From positions 1 through 64,000 of the forward strand of contig CALYLX010000039.1 in NCBI GenBank assembly GCA_944990035.1: 64,000 nucleotides of DNA. The letters are read 5' to 3'. Origin of the DNA: Clitopilus passeckerianus (taxonomy: Eukaryota > Basidiomycota > Agaricomycetes > Agaricales > Entolomataceae). The translations under genes and the position numbers were made by a program. Below are positions 1-11,701 of this stretch, in pieces. Each line of letters starts with the position of its first letter. Position 1 is the stretch's first letter. The notes under the pieces are model-generated. The model had not been told where the DNA came from. It did no database searches and worked only from the letters and a program-made list of their open reading frames with translations.

Positions 1-509
1 CAATCATTGTCTTCCCAAGAGTTCAGGCCAGCTGACCCACGGAACATTTCTGGAAATTGGGCATGATTGAGCATTTCCACCGGCATGGGACATATCATGT
101 AGGTAAACTTTAGGATGGAGTAATAGTAGATATAAGATAGATAAGAAGCGTAATAGGACAGAGGTATAATTGAGGAAAAGGTGCGTGAAAAACGGTGATG
201 AATGAGATGATAATGTGCGATGCTGTCGTGACCTGGAAAAAATAGAGTAGACGGGACGTGGGGGTGGAGAGAAATATACGATTGTGGAGTGAAGCCTGGA
301 ATAAAGGGGGCCGAATTCAATGTCATCGTTGGCTAGGAAGGTCGAAAGGGGGCACGGGGTAAAGAAGGCAGACATGATGCTTGGACGAAAGGCGCAAAGC
401 AACCGAGACGGATGTGATGGTGGGTGAGGCGGGTTCGAAAGCGACACGGAATGGCGTCAGAAACCAATGGCAAAAGCCAAAGAAGGGCGCTGTGGAGCGC
501 CAGTAGATG
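1..509. other. Left-edge intergenic stretch, no gene supported
   Basis: The open frames here are low-complexity and serine/proline-rich, without recognisable motifs or splice structure. The stretch probably holds the 3' untranslated region of the Rab gene that ends at 510. A gene beyond the left edge could reach in, but nothing shows it. Confidence 0.5.
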
Positions 510-1923
510 CTAACAGCAGGCCCATCTGCTTGACGAGCGTTGTGAGTTGACCCGAGCTTCCTCTGCCTCTGCCTGAGCAGCCCAGGCAGGTGCAGTAATC
601 TCGGATAAAAAGACACTATCCCTCTTCTTGAGATCGTTCTCTTGTTCAATAACGTCCTTCCGAGCGATGATTGCCTCAATGACATGTTCGAATAGTTGCT
701 CGATCCCTGAAATCAACATATAAGCCTCTTCGCCTCAACCTACCATGTTAGGAAATATGAATTACCGGTGTCATCTTTGGCAGATACCTCAAACAACTCC
801 ATGCCCTTGCTTAGTCCCCATTCTCGGTCATCGGTGTCATCATCCAGCGCGTATTCATCCTCTTCATCAATGCTGTTACTGGTCGTTTCTCCGGAATCGA
901 GCCAGCTGCCTGTCGGGGTGCCATAATGTGAAAATCGTGGCGACTGTGGCGATCGTGAGGTATTTGTCGAATTGGCCCGGACTATTGACGAGGCACCGGA
1001 GCCCCTCGGTCGTGTTTGAACGGAAGTTTTGCTGCGCTGAAGCCCAGAAGGTCTGTTTGGTGGCAGATCTAAATATGCGGGGCCTTCGGGGGTTGTATTG
1101 CCGGAAATGGGAGGTGGAGATCTCAGGCTCGGAAAGGAAGTGAAACGAGGCCGAATGTACGAAAGGGTAGATGGAGGCGGCACGGGAGGTGGTGGTGTAG
1201 GAGGTCGAGGTGGTGGGAACCAATTGTGTAGAGACAGGCGTGCAAGGTCGGCAGTAACGGCGCGATTGCCCTCAAGATCCGCCTTGGAGCCAACGATATA
1301 GATTATCAAGTCGGGAGAACAGTTTCTCTTCAACTCTGGACAGCGGAAGATATAGACTTTAGCGAGGAATGGAGCGGAACAATAAGTATAGGAACTCACC
1401 TTCCAACCATCCACGAACATCATTAAAGGTTGAGGCATTGGTAATGTCATACAATAGTAGAGCCGCGTTTGCGCCTAGATGAACGTTGAGCATCGGTGGC
1501 AAGAAGCTTAAGAAATGCTTGGGAGTTACCTCGATAGTACATAGGTGCCTGTCAGAAGAAAGGGTCAGCGCTTCGAGAAGAATTGGTAACTGCGGCCAAG
1601 AGACGTACCATACTTCGGAATCTCTCCTGTCCAGCAGTGTCCCAAAGTTGTAAGCGTACTTTGAGCCCCTTGACATAGACTTTCTTTGTGACAAAGAAAG
1701 CACCGCTTGTTGAAGTTGTGTGTTGGGGGTCAAACTTATTTTGGGTATAGCGCTGTAGGAGACTGGTCTTTCCGACGCCTGAATAGGAGTGGCTTGAGCA
1801 TTCGGATAGAATTCAAGCCGTGTAATCTCGCGCACCAGAATTGCCCATCACGACAATCTTGCTGTCGATGCCCTGTTCATACCTGGACCTGCGGTATGGG
1901 TCCAAACGAGAATGGTCGTCCAT
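510..1923 (-). CDS. Rab-family small GTPase with a large proline-rich insert
   Basis: This is a Ras-superfamily GTPase of the Rab type, expected to act as a membrane-anchored switch in vesicle traffic. After splicing, the N-terminal part gives a P-loop GNSGVGKTS, then [12 protein letters not shown] (G3), a helix with [17 protein letters not shown], the G4 box GSKADL and the G5 box EVSAKD. The last residues are WACC followed by the stop, a typical di-cysteine geranylgeranylation end. The ATG at 1921-1923 begins [17 protein letters not shown]. The first intron (GT donor after GGCAATTCTG) falls inside the P-loop, so the unspliced frame looks broken. Between G4 and G5 there is an insert of roughly 150 residues, rich in Pro and Ser and ending in an acidic Glu/Asp stretch, while normal Rabs have about 25-30 residues there. 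The Rab subfamily is not certain; the switch region resembles the Rab5/Rab20/Rab24 branch more than Rab1 or Rab11. Confidence 0.9.
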
Positions 1924-2237
1924 AATCATGAGTGTATAGGATGCGGGCTGGACCGCCCACGACTTAGAGACTCGCAGCCGAAGACGTTGAAGGTAGCGAG
2001 CAGAGGGACTGGCCCAGCGGCCGCGGTGGGCGTTGGAATGATAAAAAGGTCTTAAGAGGAGCAGACACGGTCGCTAAGAGGCAGAAATCCAAAATTGGCC
2101 AATTCATATACCTGTCCCTGAACTAACCGTGGGAAAATTCTCCACATCACCCACATCGCCAGATTAAGCCCAATTTGGTCACAGCGTGCATGTCTTTTTT
2201 TATTCGAAAAAACATAAAACGATCATACAATCCTAAA
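1924..2237. other. Spacer between two minus-strand genes
   Basis: It should hold the Rab promoter and the 3' end of the eS7 transcript. No further gene or clear element is visible. Confidence 0.4.
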
Positions 2238-2951
2238 TTAGTCGGCATGCGAGGTTACAGGGAACTCGAAAACAACATCCTTTCCTGTCAGGCGACGGTA
2301 CACTGACGAGAATGAGTCCAGCTTGTACTCCAATGATGTTGCATCCTTGTGGTCGAGGAAGCTAGAGCCACGATCGAATGAGCCATGGAGCTAACAGCCC
2401 AACAACATAATTAAAATGCTTACACTTTCAGGAGTTTTGAGCCGTCAACAGCAACACGGGTCCTCTTTCCGACAATCTCAGTAGGGAAGACAAGGTCCTC
2501 AAGGATCTTCTCGTGAACACTTGTGAGTGTGCGGTTACGAGGGCGCTTTTGCTGGACACGAGATGTGCGGGTGGGTTTGCGGAGCATTCGGCGCTGGGCG
2601 ACAAATACGACATGACGGTCGGTGAACTTTTTCTCCAGCTCTCTTGTGAGGCTACAAGAATAACAAATTCAGCATTACGAGCCAGACAATATGATCCCAG
2701 AATACATACCGTTGTTGCACCTTGTGGAAAGCCTTGAGTTGGGGCACGGGAACGAAGATAACAATAGCCTTCTTGCCGCCACGGACGTCAACCTCGCGGG
2801 CTGCAGAAATTTGCAGGGGGCGAAGTTCGGATTTCAATTCGGGAACGTTGTTCTCGAGGTCGATAAGGGCCTGAGCGACGCTGGTCTCAAATTCATCAGG
2901 GGCCGAGCTGGGAGCGTTGGCGGTACGGAAGATCTTGGTGTTGACGGACAT
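2238..2951 (-). CDS. RPS7: 40S ribosomal protein eS7
   Basis: This is small-subunit ribosomal protein eS7, a structural protein of the cytosolic 40S subunit. Three coding exons (2710-2951, 2424-2651, 2238-2361) join in frame to 197 residues, the usual eS7 length of about 190-200. The start [12 protein letters not shown] and internal blocks [38 protein letters not shown] and [14 protein letters not shown] are typical of the family. The second donor (GTAAGC after AAAGT) and the acceptor CTCTAG restore KLLKVFLDHKD. A further intron with consensus ends lies in the 5' leader (2968-3108), as is common in fungal ribosomal protein genes. The protein is intact, with no unusual features. Confidence 0.96.
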
Positions 2952-3931
2952 CTTGAGTCTATAGGCCCTGTGGATTCTGGTCAGCATCCAACTCTGATCC
3001 TTGGCATCCACCGATTCCAGCCCTCCAACTCGCTCTTTTTCGCGTCTCCAGCATTCCATACGACTTCAAACACCTTTCCAGCATAACTTCAGTGAAATCG
3101 AGACTCACCAGTCCTTTTGACGACGGCGGGGACGGTGCTGCTTGCTGAGCGGTGAGGGGGATTTGGGTACCACAACAACTGCAAATTCAGATCACTGGCG
3201 TCTGATGGCTACTAAATTGGGTAACACGCACATCGGTCCGAACTTCCTCACTCTAAAGTTCGCAAAGTCCACAGCTGAAAGCTCCTTCTGGCATTTGCAG
3301 GCGATTTATAAGGATTTTTCACATCAATCTATGTTCTTTCTTAATGTGACCGTACAGATTAACGGAAAGTCTCATACATGAACGCCTCATATCCTTTAAT
3401 CCGGATGGTCAAGTTTTGATACTCACCATCCAAGATACATCTGGGTGCCTCTCTCTAGCCGTCGGATCACTCTCGTCTGCACCTGGAGTCAAAGACAGAT
3501 GGAAACCCAGTCCAAGACGCACGAGTCGCGATTGATACTGCAGAGAAGACCGATCCTGTCGCATATCCCATGATCGTTGACTGGGAGGGTTTTGGGCCAA
3601 CTCTACAGGGTCGGGACGTTACGCCTTCTTTCGCCACCTACTCCGACTTGTGCAACGCACGATGCGTTCTGATGACCCCTTCATTGAACGAAAATCAACG
3701 CCTCCAATAGCTCATATGACCTCTCCGATGCCAGCATCTTAATCTGAGAAATGTCATATTTTTCCCAAGATCACTTCAGGCTGCCGGTCCCTGCATGATA
3801 AGAGTTCAAACATAGGGGCAACGTAGCGGCGTCTATCAACAGAAAAAGAACCGTTCCAGTCTATCTATTTCCTGCATCAGTCTATGAAGTGCCAAAACCA
3901 TGCTATGGATGCGGAACTTCCTGATATTCAG
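2952..3931. other. Intergenic region between RPS7 and CNS1
   Basis: It contains the RPS7 leader and promoter and the 3' end of CNS1. One plus-strand open frame of 84 codons (3459-3710) begins right after a CTCTAG acceptor-like sequence and has no ATG. I do not recognise its product and treat it as unassigned. Confidence 0.4.
2968..3108 (-). other. 5' untranslated intron of RPS7
   Basis: On the minus strand a strong GTGAGT donor (3103-3108) and a CAG acceptor (2968-2970) enclose 141 bases just upstream of the ATG at 2951. The stretch interrupts an otherwise pointless in-frame extension. Leader introns are frequent in ribosomal protein genes and often support high expression. Confidence 0.65.
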
Positions 3932-5177
3932 CTAGTTATCTCTAGTCTTCTTGTAATCATCTACCCATTTGGTTTCTACATCTCCTTTGGGCAGAACAAC
4001 GAATGTCAAGCATCCATCCTTCACTTCGATTCCGTCTCGGGGCTCCCCTTCCTTGGCTTTTGCTGCCTTGCAGACATCTCGCAGAGTCATCTTCTTCCCT
4101 ATTTTTAGTAGTCGTTTTCGCCGTGTCATGGCGTAAACCGTCAAATTTCCGTCCACATATTGGTTTTGTTTATCCCAGTCAGGCGGCGGCGCTTGTGGAG
4201 GGAACATAGCAGCGAGATGAGCATTGAACGGCGTGTCCTCAGAGAACTTCTCAATTACGTCTGAGGTGGCGTATTGAGGGTACAGGAAGAAGACAGGCAA
4301 CACAAGGGTGCTCTCTGTCGGATCTTCTGAGTCGAAATGAGGCTCGTAAGGATTCGAAGAGCCATCTTCCTTCTTTACAGGTATAAGATTCCGCTCCTGT
4401 GACAAATTTGGAGTTAGTCAGGAGATGCCAGTGTTGTTTCTTCACGTACCCGGAACGCAATGTTCATCTTTCGTTGCAACTCTTCTTCTTTGCGTCGCCT
4501 CTCCTCTCTTTCCCTTTCCTTATTGTCCTTGATCTCCTTGGCCATCACTACGCGCTCTCGGATGACCTTGATCCCAGCATTATTTGGGTCAGCTGAAAGA
4601 CATCGATTGCAGCAGTCCAAGGCTTCTACCAGCTTTTCCAAAGCCAAAAGTGCCAAGGCGGATCGATAATATGCTTTAGACGATCGAGGGTTCAGAGTCA
4701 AGGCTTTCGAGCAATCTCTGAGAACAGTGCCGTAGTTTTCTGTTCAAGGAGAGTAATAATTAGTTCCGCGGAATGAATACGGATTCGTAAGGCGCACTAA
4801 GTTCCAGGTTGCATGCCGCTCTATTGCACAGAAGGGCCTCAAGGATAGCATTATCCGTAGGTTTGGCGTCAACTCCTTGAGTATAGAATCCCAAGGCTTC
4901 TCTGTATCGTTTGCCCTTGAAGTAATCATTCCCTTGTTCTTTAAAGTTTTGCGCCACCTCTTCGCATTTCAATCAGCTGAGGAAGGGTAGGCCGAAAGAA
5001 TGCGCCTCACAGACCATCCGGTGTCCCTTGGTAAGCCAGATCTTTCAAAGCAGCTAAAGCAACGTCATCCCCGCTATCCTCCGGAAGCTCCTTCATGAAG
5101 AGGGGAACGGAGTCGAACTCGCGTAACTGTGCATCGAGTTCTTCTTGCGATAGCTCTTTGGGCCCTATACCAGCCAT
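3932..5177 (-). CDS. CNS1: TPR co-chaperone Cns1 (TTC4 family)
   Basis: Cns1/TTC4 is a cytosolic TPR co-chaperone that binds the C termini of Hsp90 and Hsp70 and is essential in yeast. The N terminus (MAGIGPKELSQEELDAQLREF, then PLFMKELPED) matches the family. The TPR units follow: FKEQGNDYFKGKRYREALGF, then a unit with NRAACNLEL, then LNPRSSKAYYRSALALLALEK. A charged helix (KEREREERRRKEEELQRK) leads to the C-terminal wheel domain with LVLPVFFLYPQYATSD and MTLRDVCKAAK. The ATG at 5175-5177 is chosen because the family starts near here; an upstream in-frame ATG at 5210 is less likely. The gene has several short introns and looks intact. Confidence 0.92.
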
Positions 5178-5849
5178 GGCGCAGAGATGTGGATGACGGA
5201 CGTTGATCAACGAAACTGAAAAACTTTGTTGGATCTAATCTAATCGCTTGAGGCTGGCTGAGTCGTCGCGTGTCACGTCACGAACGATCTCCGAGTCCAA
5301 TTCCTCAACAATCACCGCAACATTGGAATTGCTGCCGACGCCTCTGCTTCTTCGGTTTTATTCGACTTCATCAAGAGCAAGGACTGTCATTCTCACGCTG
5401 GATGATGAAGACCAACGAAATCCGAAGGTTTTGTGAAGCCGTTGGGCCACATGATCCAGAATAACGGCTAGCTTTTACACCACGCTCCTCATCACTCCAA
5501 TACGCCCATGAACGTTCCGTCTGGACCCCTGCGGACCGCTAAAATCTTAACGAAGGACATCTGACACGCTAGCCAGCGTAGTGACGAAGTTTCCGGCCCA
5601 CTGCTCTTCAATATGTCAAACATGAAGAAGACCTGGTTGCCTACAATACGAGCATCTTTTCAAACAAGAAATCCACCCCAGCTTATTCCCATCGCATATT
5701 TCGGCGATGTAGCTCGGGCCGGCGATAAACTCGCATCGGCGCGGTATACAGACCCTTCATCTACCTTCAAAACGCGAGAAGACATTCACCAGAGTGCAAC
5801 CTGGAGACGAGCGACCAGATTTTCTGTTTTGTTGCTCATTTCTTTCGCA
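5178..5849. other. Divergent promoter region of CNS1 and the first GH3 gene
   Basis: The region holds the upstream sequences of two divergent genes. Short open frames on the plus strand near 5250-5460 carry no recognisable motif. An in-frame upstream extension of the GH3 gene from 5613 is possible but would bury the signal peptide. Confidence 0.4.
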
Positions 5850-8304
5850 ATGACGTTGCTGTTCTTACTCGCCTGCACGCTTTTATTGCCCCTCACTACT
5901 GCCATTACATTCAAATTCCCTGACTGCACCTCCGATCCTTTGAAGAACAACACTGTATGTGATACCTCAAAAGATCCCATCACTCGTGCCAAAGCTCTCA
6001 TTGCGCTCTTCACCGATGATGAACTTATGGCAAACACCGGGAATTCTTCCCCTGGCGTTGCACGGCTTGGCCTACCGGCGTACGAATGGTGGTCAGAAGC
6101 TTTGGTGAGTTTCTTGTTCGTCGAGAGGCGGTAGTTGAACCTAATCCGTACCCTCTACTTAGCATGGAGTTGCTAGTGGTCATGGTGTCTCTTTCGCAAG
6201 TTCCGGAAATTTCAGTTCTGCGACGTCATTCCCTCAGCCTATTTTATTAGGCGCAGCTTTCGATGACGACCTCGTCAATGAGATTGCTTCTGTCATAAGT
6301 ACGGAAGCTCGAGCATTCAACAACGTGGGCCGAGCAGGGATTGACTTTTGGACGCCAAACATCAACCCCTTTAAAGACCCTCGTTGGGGCCGTGGGCAAG
6401 AAACACCCGGAGAAGATCCATTACACCTCTCTCGCTATGTTTACAGCCTTATCCAAGGTCTCCAAGGAGGCATTGATCCTAAGCCCTACTTCAAAGTTGC
6501 GGCTGACTGCAAGCATTACGCTGCTTACGACCTGGAAAGTTGGCAAGGCATTGACCGCAAACATTTCGATGCAAAGGTCACCTCGCAGGATCTCAGCGAG
6601 TACTACATGCCTCCCTTCCAAAGTTGTGTCCGTGACGCGAAGGTAGCATCAGTTATGTGTAGCTACAACTCTGTCAACGGCATCCCCTCGTGCGCGAACT
6701 CCTACCTCCTTCAAACTCTCCTGAGGGACTACTGGGGTTTTGATGACGAACGTTGGGTAACGGCCGATTGCGACGCCGTCGACAACATCTTCAGCACGCA
6801 CAATTATACAGCCTCCTATCCCCAGGCAGTTGCTGATGCACTCAAGGCGGGGACCGACCTCGATTGTGGCAAAACCTACCCTACATATCTTCCAGCTGCC
6901 TTCAACCAGTCGCTGATCACCCGAGCCGACCTCGAGACAGCATTAGTTCGTCAATATGCTTCCCTCGTCAGGTAATTCTATATCTGCTCTCTTTATGTTT
7001 CTTGTCCTGATTGCTTGCAGACTGGGATATTTCGATCCAGCAGACGTCCAACCCTATCGTAAACTTGCATGGTCCGATGTGAACTCGGCTAACGCCCAGA
7101 AGCTGGCGCGACAAGCAGCAGTTGAAGGCATTGTCCTGCTGAAGAACGATGGTGTCCTACCTCTCTCCAAAAGCATCAAGAAACTCGCAGTAATTGGACC
7201 TTATTCCAATGCAACCACTCAACTACAAGGAAACTACTTCGGTGTAGCTCCATACCTCGTTAGCCCTGCTCAAGGTGCCAAAAATGCCGGCTACGAGGTC
7301 ACATTCGCCAATGGGACGTCTATCTCTGGGACCACTACGGATGGATTCGCTGAAGCCATTGCAGCTGCCAACGCGTCGGATATCATCGTTTTCGTTGGAG
7401 GGATTGATCAGACAATTGAGCGCGAAAGTCATGACCGGACAACTATCGACTGGCCTGGTAATCAGCTCGATCTAGTTGAAACACTTGGGGCTTTGGGGAA
7501 GCCTTTGGTGGTTGTACAACTTGGCGGAGGGCAAGTTGATGATAGCCAGCTCAAGGATAGCAAAACGGTGAGCCTTCTATATTTACACAACCTACGGACA
7601 TGGCTCATGGTGATCCTAATTAGATTAACGCGCTTCTTTGGGCTGGTTATCCTGGCCAAAGTGGCGGTGATGCTCTCTTTGATATCCTCACAGGACAAGT
7701 TGCACCTGCTGGACGACTGCCTCTCACCCAATACCCTGCCAACTACACCTCGCTGGTGAAGATGACCGACATGAGTCTACGCCCTAGCGATGCCAACCCT
7801 GGTCGGACATACCAGTGGTATACTGGTACTCCCATTTACGAATTCGGCTATGGTCTCCACTACACGAATTTCTCGGTCACTTTTACGCAAGAGCCTCCCA
7901 AACGGTATTCCATTACCTCGCTTATTAGCCCATCCCAGGGCGCTCCCCTCGATCTGGCTCCGTTCGACGACTTCCCAGTCTCCGTCAAGAATTCAGGTCA
8001 AGTCCCATCCGACTATGTCGCCATGCTATACGTTCGCGGTGGCAATGGACCCACACCAGCCCCCATCAAACGCCTCATCTCCTATTCACGCCTGCACGCA
8101 ATCCAGCCCTCTCATACTGCTAACACCAAATTAGGCGTTACCCTCGGTTCCATTGCCCGTGCGGACGACAAAGGAAACTTATGGTTATACAACGGCACAT
8201 ACCAGATTGAGATCGATGCAAATCCCGTTGCCGTAACTCATCAGTTCGAACTCGTTGGGGATTCCTTCCAGATTACACACTGGCCTCAAGCACCGTCGGC
8301 TTGA
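5850..8304 (+). CDS. Secreted GH3 beta-xylosidase, copy 1
   Basis: This is a family GH3 exo-1,4-beta-xylosidase that would release xylose from xylo-oligosaccharides outside the cell. Four exons (5850-6104, 6163-6971, 7021-7567, 7624-8304) give 763 residues, a normal length. The ATG at 5850 starts a clear signal peptide (MTLLFLLACTLLLPLTTA). Family blocks in order are NPFKDPRWGRGQETPGEDP, ADCKHYAAYDLE, MCSYNSVNGIPSCAN and WVTADCDAVDNIF, where the Asp in ADCDAV is the expected nucleophile. The GH3 C-terminal domain (GIVLLKNDGVLPL, WAGYPGQSGGDALFDILTG) and a fibronectin type III-like end (YEFGYGLHYTNF) follow. A tandem copy with the same exon lengths lies at 9074. Specificity could also include arabinofuranosides, as in many GH3 xylosidases. 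Confidence 0.95.
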
Positions 8305-9073
8305 TTTCGGGTTCACCCAAAACGACGGATTTTTGTTCTTACAATTAGAAATATACCGCATTCTTCCCCCCTGCCCCAGGTTTCCTGGTGTTCTTCACTC
8401 CGATAATCTGCCCAACGAATTTGAATTGATCTTCCCAACGACGATTATGAACTCATGACCTTCCACCAGTTACCTGATGGTTGATCTCCAGAATGTACCG
8501 GATGTTTTTGAGCCCGCCTTCTTTCACTCCTTGACAATTACTGGAATTCCTGGACCAGTTCAACCGCAACAATCCCCCGTTATCACCTACAGTGTGTCAG
8601 GATTGTACGGCGCAGGGCGCTCAGAGGTTCAAAGGCCAATATATACCCCCTAGCCCGAAATTATCTATTTTTGGGCACGAGCTCGGCCCGGACATTATCG
8701 GAATGACGCCAGAGCAATCATGCCCTCAGCCAGCGTAAAGGGCTTCTTCGGCGCCTCCTTGAAACTCAACGAATGCACCAGTGTTGGCTTCCACATGACA
8801 AGAAACGAAGGCCCGGCAAAAGATTTTATGCACAGAATACAAACCCTCATCATCCCACTCCATTGTTCTGCATGCTTTCGTCTTCGCAGCATGGCTGGTG
8901 ACCACCTTGGACCAACCTCGGAGAACTTCGAAGCCATGCTCATCCACGTTCATCCATGGCCACCCTCGTAACCGTATGCGAGGCGGACGCATGACAGCAG
9001 TTTCGTAGACGGTTTAAAAGCGCACCTCTGGCATAAAGGGACACTCCCAAGCGATTTTGAGCAAACCCTTGGG
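8305..9073. other. Spacer between the tandem GH3 genes
   Basis: It contains the 3' end of copy 1 and the promoter of copy 2. An A/T-rich CATAAAG lies about 40 bases before the ATG of copy 2. Open frames on both strands near 8695-8990 have no recognisable motif. I see no third GH3 fragment. Confidence 0.4.
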
Positions 9074-11526
9074 ATGATTCGCCCTACGCTGTTATTTTGC
9101 TCCCTGTGGCTGGCGATTGCCAATGCCCTCGTTTATACCTTCCCCGATTGCAGTACGGACCCGTTGAAGAATAATACCGTATGCGATACTTCCAAAGACC
9201 CTGCTACTCGAGCTCGAGCTATCGTTGAGCTTTTCACTGAGGCAGAGTTAATGGCGAACACCGTCAATCTCTCCCCAGGTGTTTCTCGCCTCGGTCTTCC
9301 AAGTTACCAGTGGTGGTCAGAAGCACTCGTAAGTTCTGTGGTTAGAGATGCTTCTCAAGATTTGCAGCTGACCGTCCATTTAGCATGGCGTTGCAGGCAG
9401 CCCCGGTGTTACCTTTGCGAGCTCTGGCAACTTCAGCTCAGCGACCTCCTTCCCTCAGCCCATTCTGATGGGAGCCGCCTTTGATGACGAACTTATCAAA
9501 GCTGTCGCAACCGTGATCAGCACAGAAGCCCGCGCATTCAATAATGCCGGTAGGGCTGGACTGGACTTCTGGACTCCCAATATTAACCCCTTCAAGGATC
9601 CTCGCTGGGGCCGTGGGCAGGAGACACCTGGAGAAGACCCCTTACATCTTTCTCGTTACGTTTACAACCTCATTGATGGTTTACAAGGAGGCATCGACCC
9701 GCAGCCCTATTTTAGGATTGTCGCCGACTGCAAGCACTTCGCTGCTTACGATTTGGACAACTGGAAAGGGGTCGATCGAACTGCCTTCGACGCAAGGGTG
9801 ACCACCCAGGATCTCAGCGAGTACTATCTCCCTTCTTTCCAGAGTTGCGTCAGGGATGCGAAGGTCGCATCTATCATGTGCAGCTATAACTCGGTTAACG
9901 GTGTCCCTTCTTGCGCGAATTCCTATCTTCTCCAAAGTATCCTGAGGGATTATTGGGGTTTTAACGACGAACGCTGGGTCACTTCGGATTGTGATGCCGT
10001 CGACAATATCCTCAACCCTCACCACTACACCTCAACTTATGCCGAAGCTGTAGCTAACGCTCTTAAAGCGGGAACAGACCTCGATTGCGGCACTACCTAT
10101 GCTACCCATCTGCCCGAAGCCTTCAACCAATCATTGATCACAAGAGCCGATCTGGAGAAGGCGCTCGTTCGCCAGTACAGCTCCTTGATCCGGTGGGTTT
10201 CTCTCTAGTGAAGATCCTTGTTCTTGCTAAAATCTCCTCCGGCAGGCTAGGATACTTTGACCCACCCGAGTCACAACCGTACCGACAATTGGCTTGGTCC
10301 GATGTCAATGTTCCCGAAGCTCAGCAACTGGCGCGCAAGGCGGCAGTAGAAGGGATAGTCCTCTTGAAGAACGATGGTGTCTTGCCCTTATCTTCCGATA
10401 TCAAGAAACTTGCCTTGATCGGGCCATGGGCAAATGCAACTACCAAGATGCAGGGCAACTATCAAGGTGTAGCTCTCCACCTCGTTAGCCCCATCGAAGG
10501 CGCTACCAATGCTGGTTATCACTCTGTTTTCGCATCTGGAACAGATGTGTCCGGTACCTCTACCAACGGTTTCGCGGCTGCTGTCGCTGCCGCAAACTCG
10601 TCAGATGCAATCATATTTGCAGGCGGCATAGATAATAGTGTTGAGTCGGAAGGTCGCGACCGCACCAGCATCAGCTGGCCAGGCAATCAACTTGATCTAG
10701 TAGCCGCCCTTGAAGGGCTTGGTAAACCTCTGATAGTTGTGCAATTCGGGGGAGGCCAGGTCGATAACACGCAGCTCAAGAATAATCAGACGGTGAGGCC
10801 CAACCAGTATTTTCTACCTCAGAATTAAGAGCACTAAACTCGTAATTCAAGGTGAACGCCATTATTTGGGCAGGCTATCCCGGCCAAAGTGGAGGTGATG
10901 CTCTCTTCGACATCCTAACGGGGAAAACGGCTCCAGCCGGACGACTCCCTTTGACCCAATACCCCTCTGATTATACGTCAAAGATCGACATGACGGATAT
11001 GGCATTGCGTTCCAACGATACCAACCCAGGCAGGACCTATCAGTGGTATTCCGGCACCCCCGTCTACGAGTTCGGCCACGGACTTCACTATACCAACTTC
11101 ACTGTCAGCTTCAACCCCACCCCGCCCGCGCAGTACGATATTTCCTCACTCGTTGGCTCCACAAACGACGGCGCACCCCTCGACCTATCTGTCCTCGACA
11201 CATTCAAGATCGTTGTCAAGAATACCGGGAATGTGACGTCCGACTATGTTTCCCTGCTGTTTGCCCGAACCGACAGTGGTCCCACGCCTGCTCCAAAAAA
11301 GCGCCTCATATCCTATTCGCGACTTCACGCCATCGCCGCAGGTCAAACAGCGACCGCTGATTTAAAGGTCACCTTGGGTTCTATCGCCCGTGCCGACTCG
11401 CAAGGAAATCTTTGGTTGTACAGCGGGAAATATCAACTTGAGGTTGACACGGGCGCAGTTACTGCTACGCATGAATTCGACCTCACTGGAGACTCGAAAC
11501 AGATCACCCATTGGCCGCAGCCTTGA
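9074..11526 (+). CDS. Secreted GH3 beta-xylosidase, copy 2
   Basis: This tandem paralogue of the GH3 gene at 5850 has the same direction and the same expected role in xylan-derived sugar release. Exons are 9074-9328, 9384-10192, 10246-10792 and 10852-11526 (761 residues). The first three exons are exactly 255, 809 and 547 bases, identical in length to those of copy 1, while the introns differ in sequence. The signal peptide is MIRPTLLFCSLWLAIANA. The motifs NPFKDPRWGRGQETPGEDP, ADCKHFAAYDLD and WVTSDCDAVDNIL are all present, so both copies look active. Protein divergence is modest but spread along the whole length, which suggests an old duplication rather than a recent one. It converges on the DUF3445 gene that ends at 11702. 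Confidence 0.95.
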
Positions 11527-11701
11527 AGGTCCATTAATCGCCTGCTCAGCACCCAGCTCACCAAGGATTTGACTCTACATCATTCACTGGTAGTTCGAAT
11601 ACAGTCCCAGAATAGCAATTGAACATATATATTTGCATATATTGCATTACATCTATGGCAGAGTATGCAGTGCAAAATCTAAGATTCTTTCTCAAAGCTT
11701 T

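Noticed and set aside
5613..5849. Upstream in-frame extension of the first GH3 gene (start at 5613)
   Set aside because: It would place about 80 residues before the signal peptide, and the tandem copy starts directly with its signal peptide.
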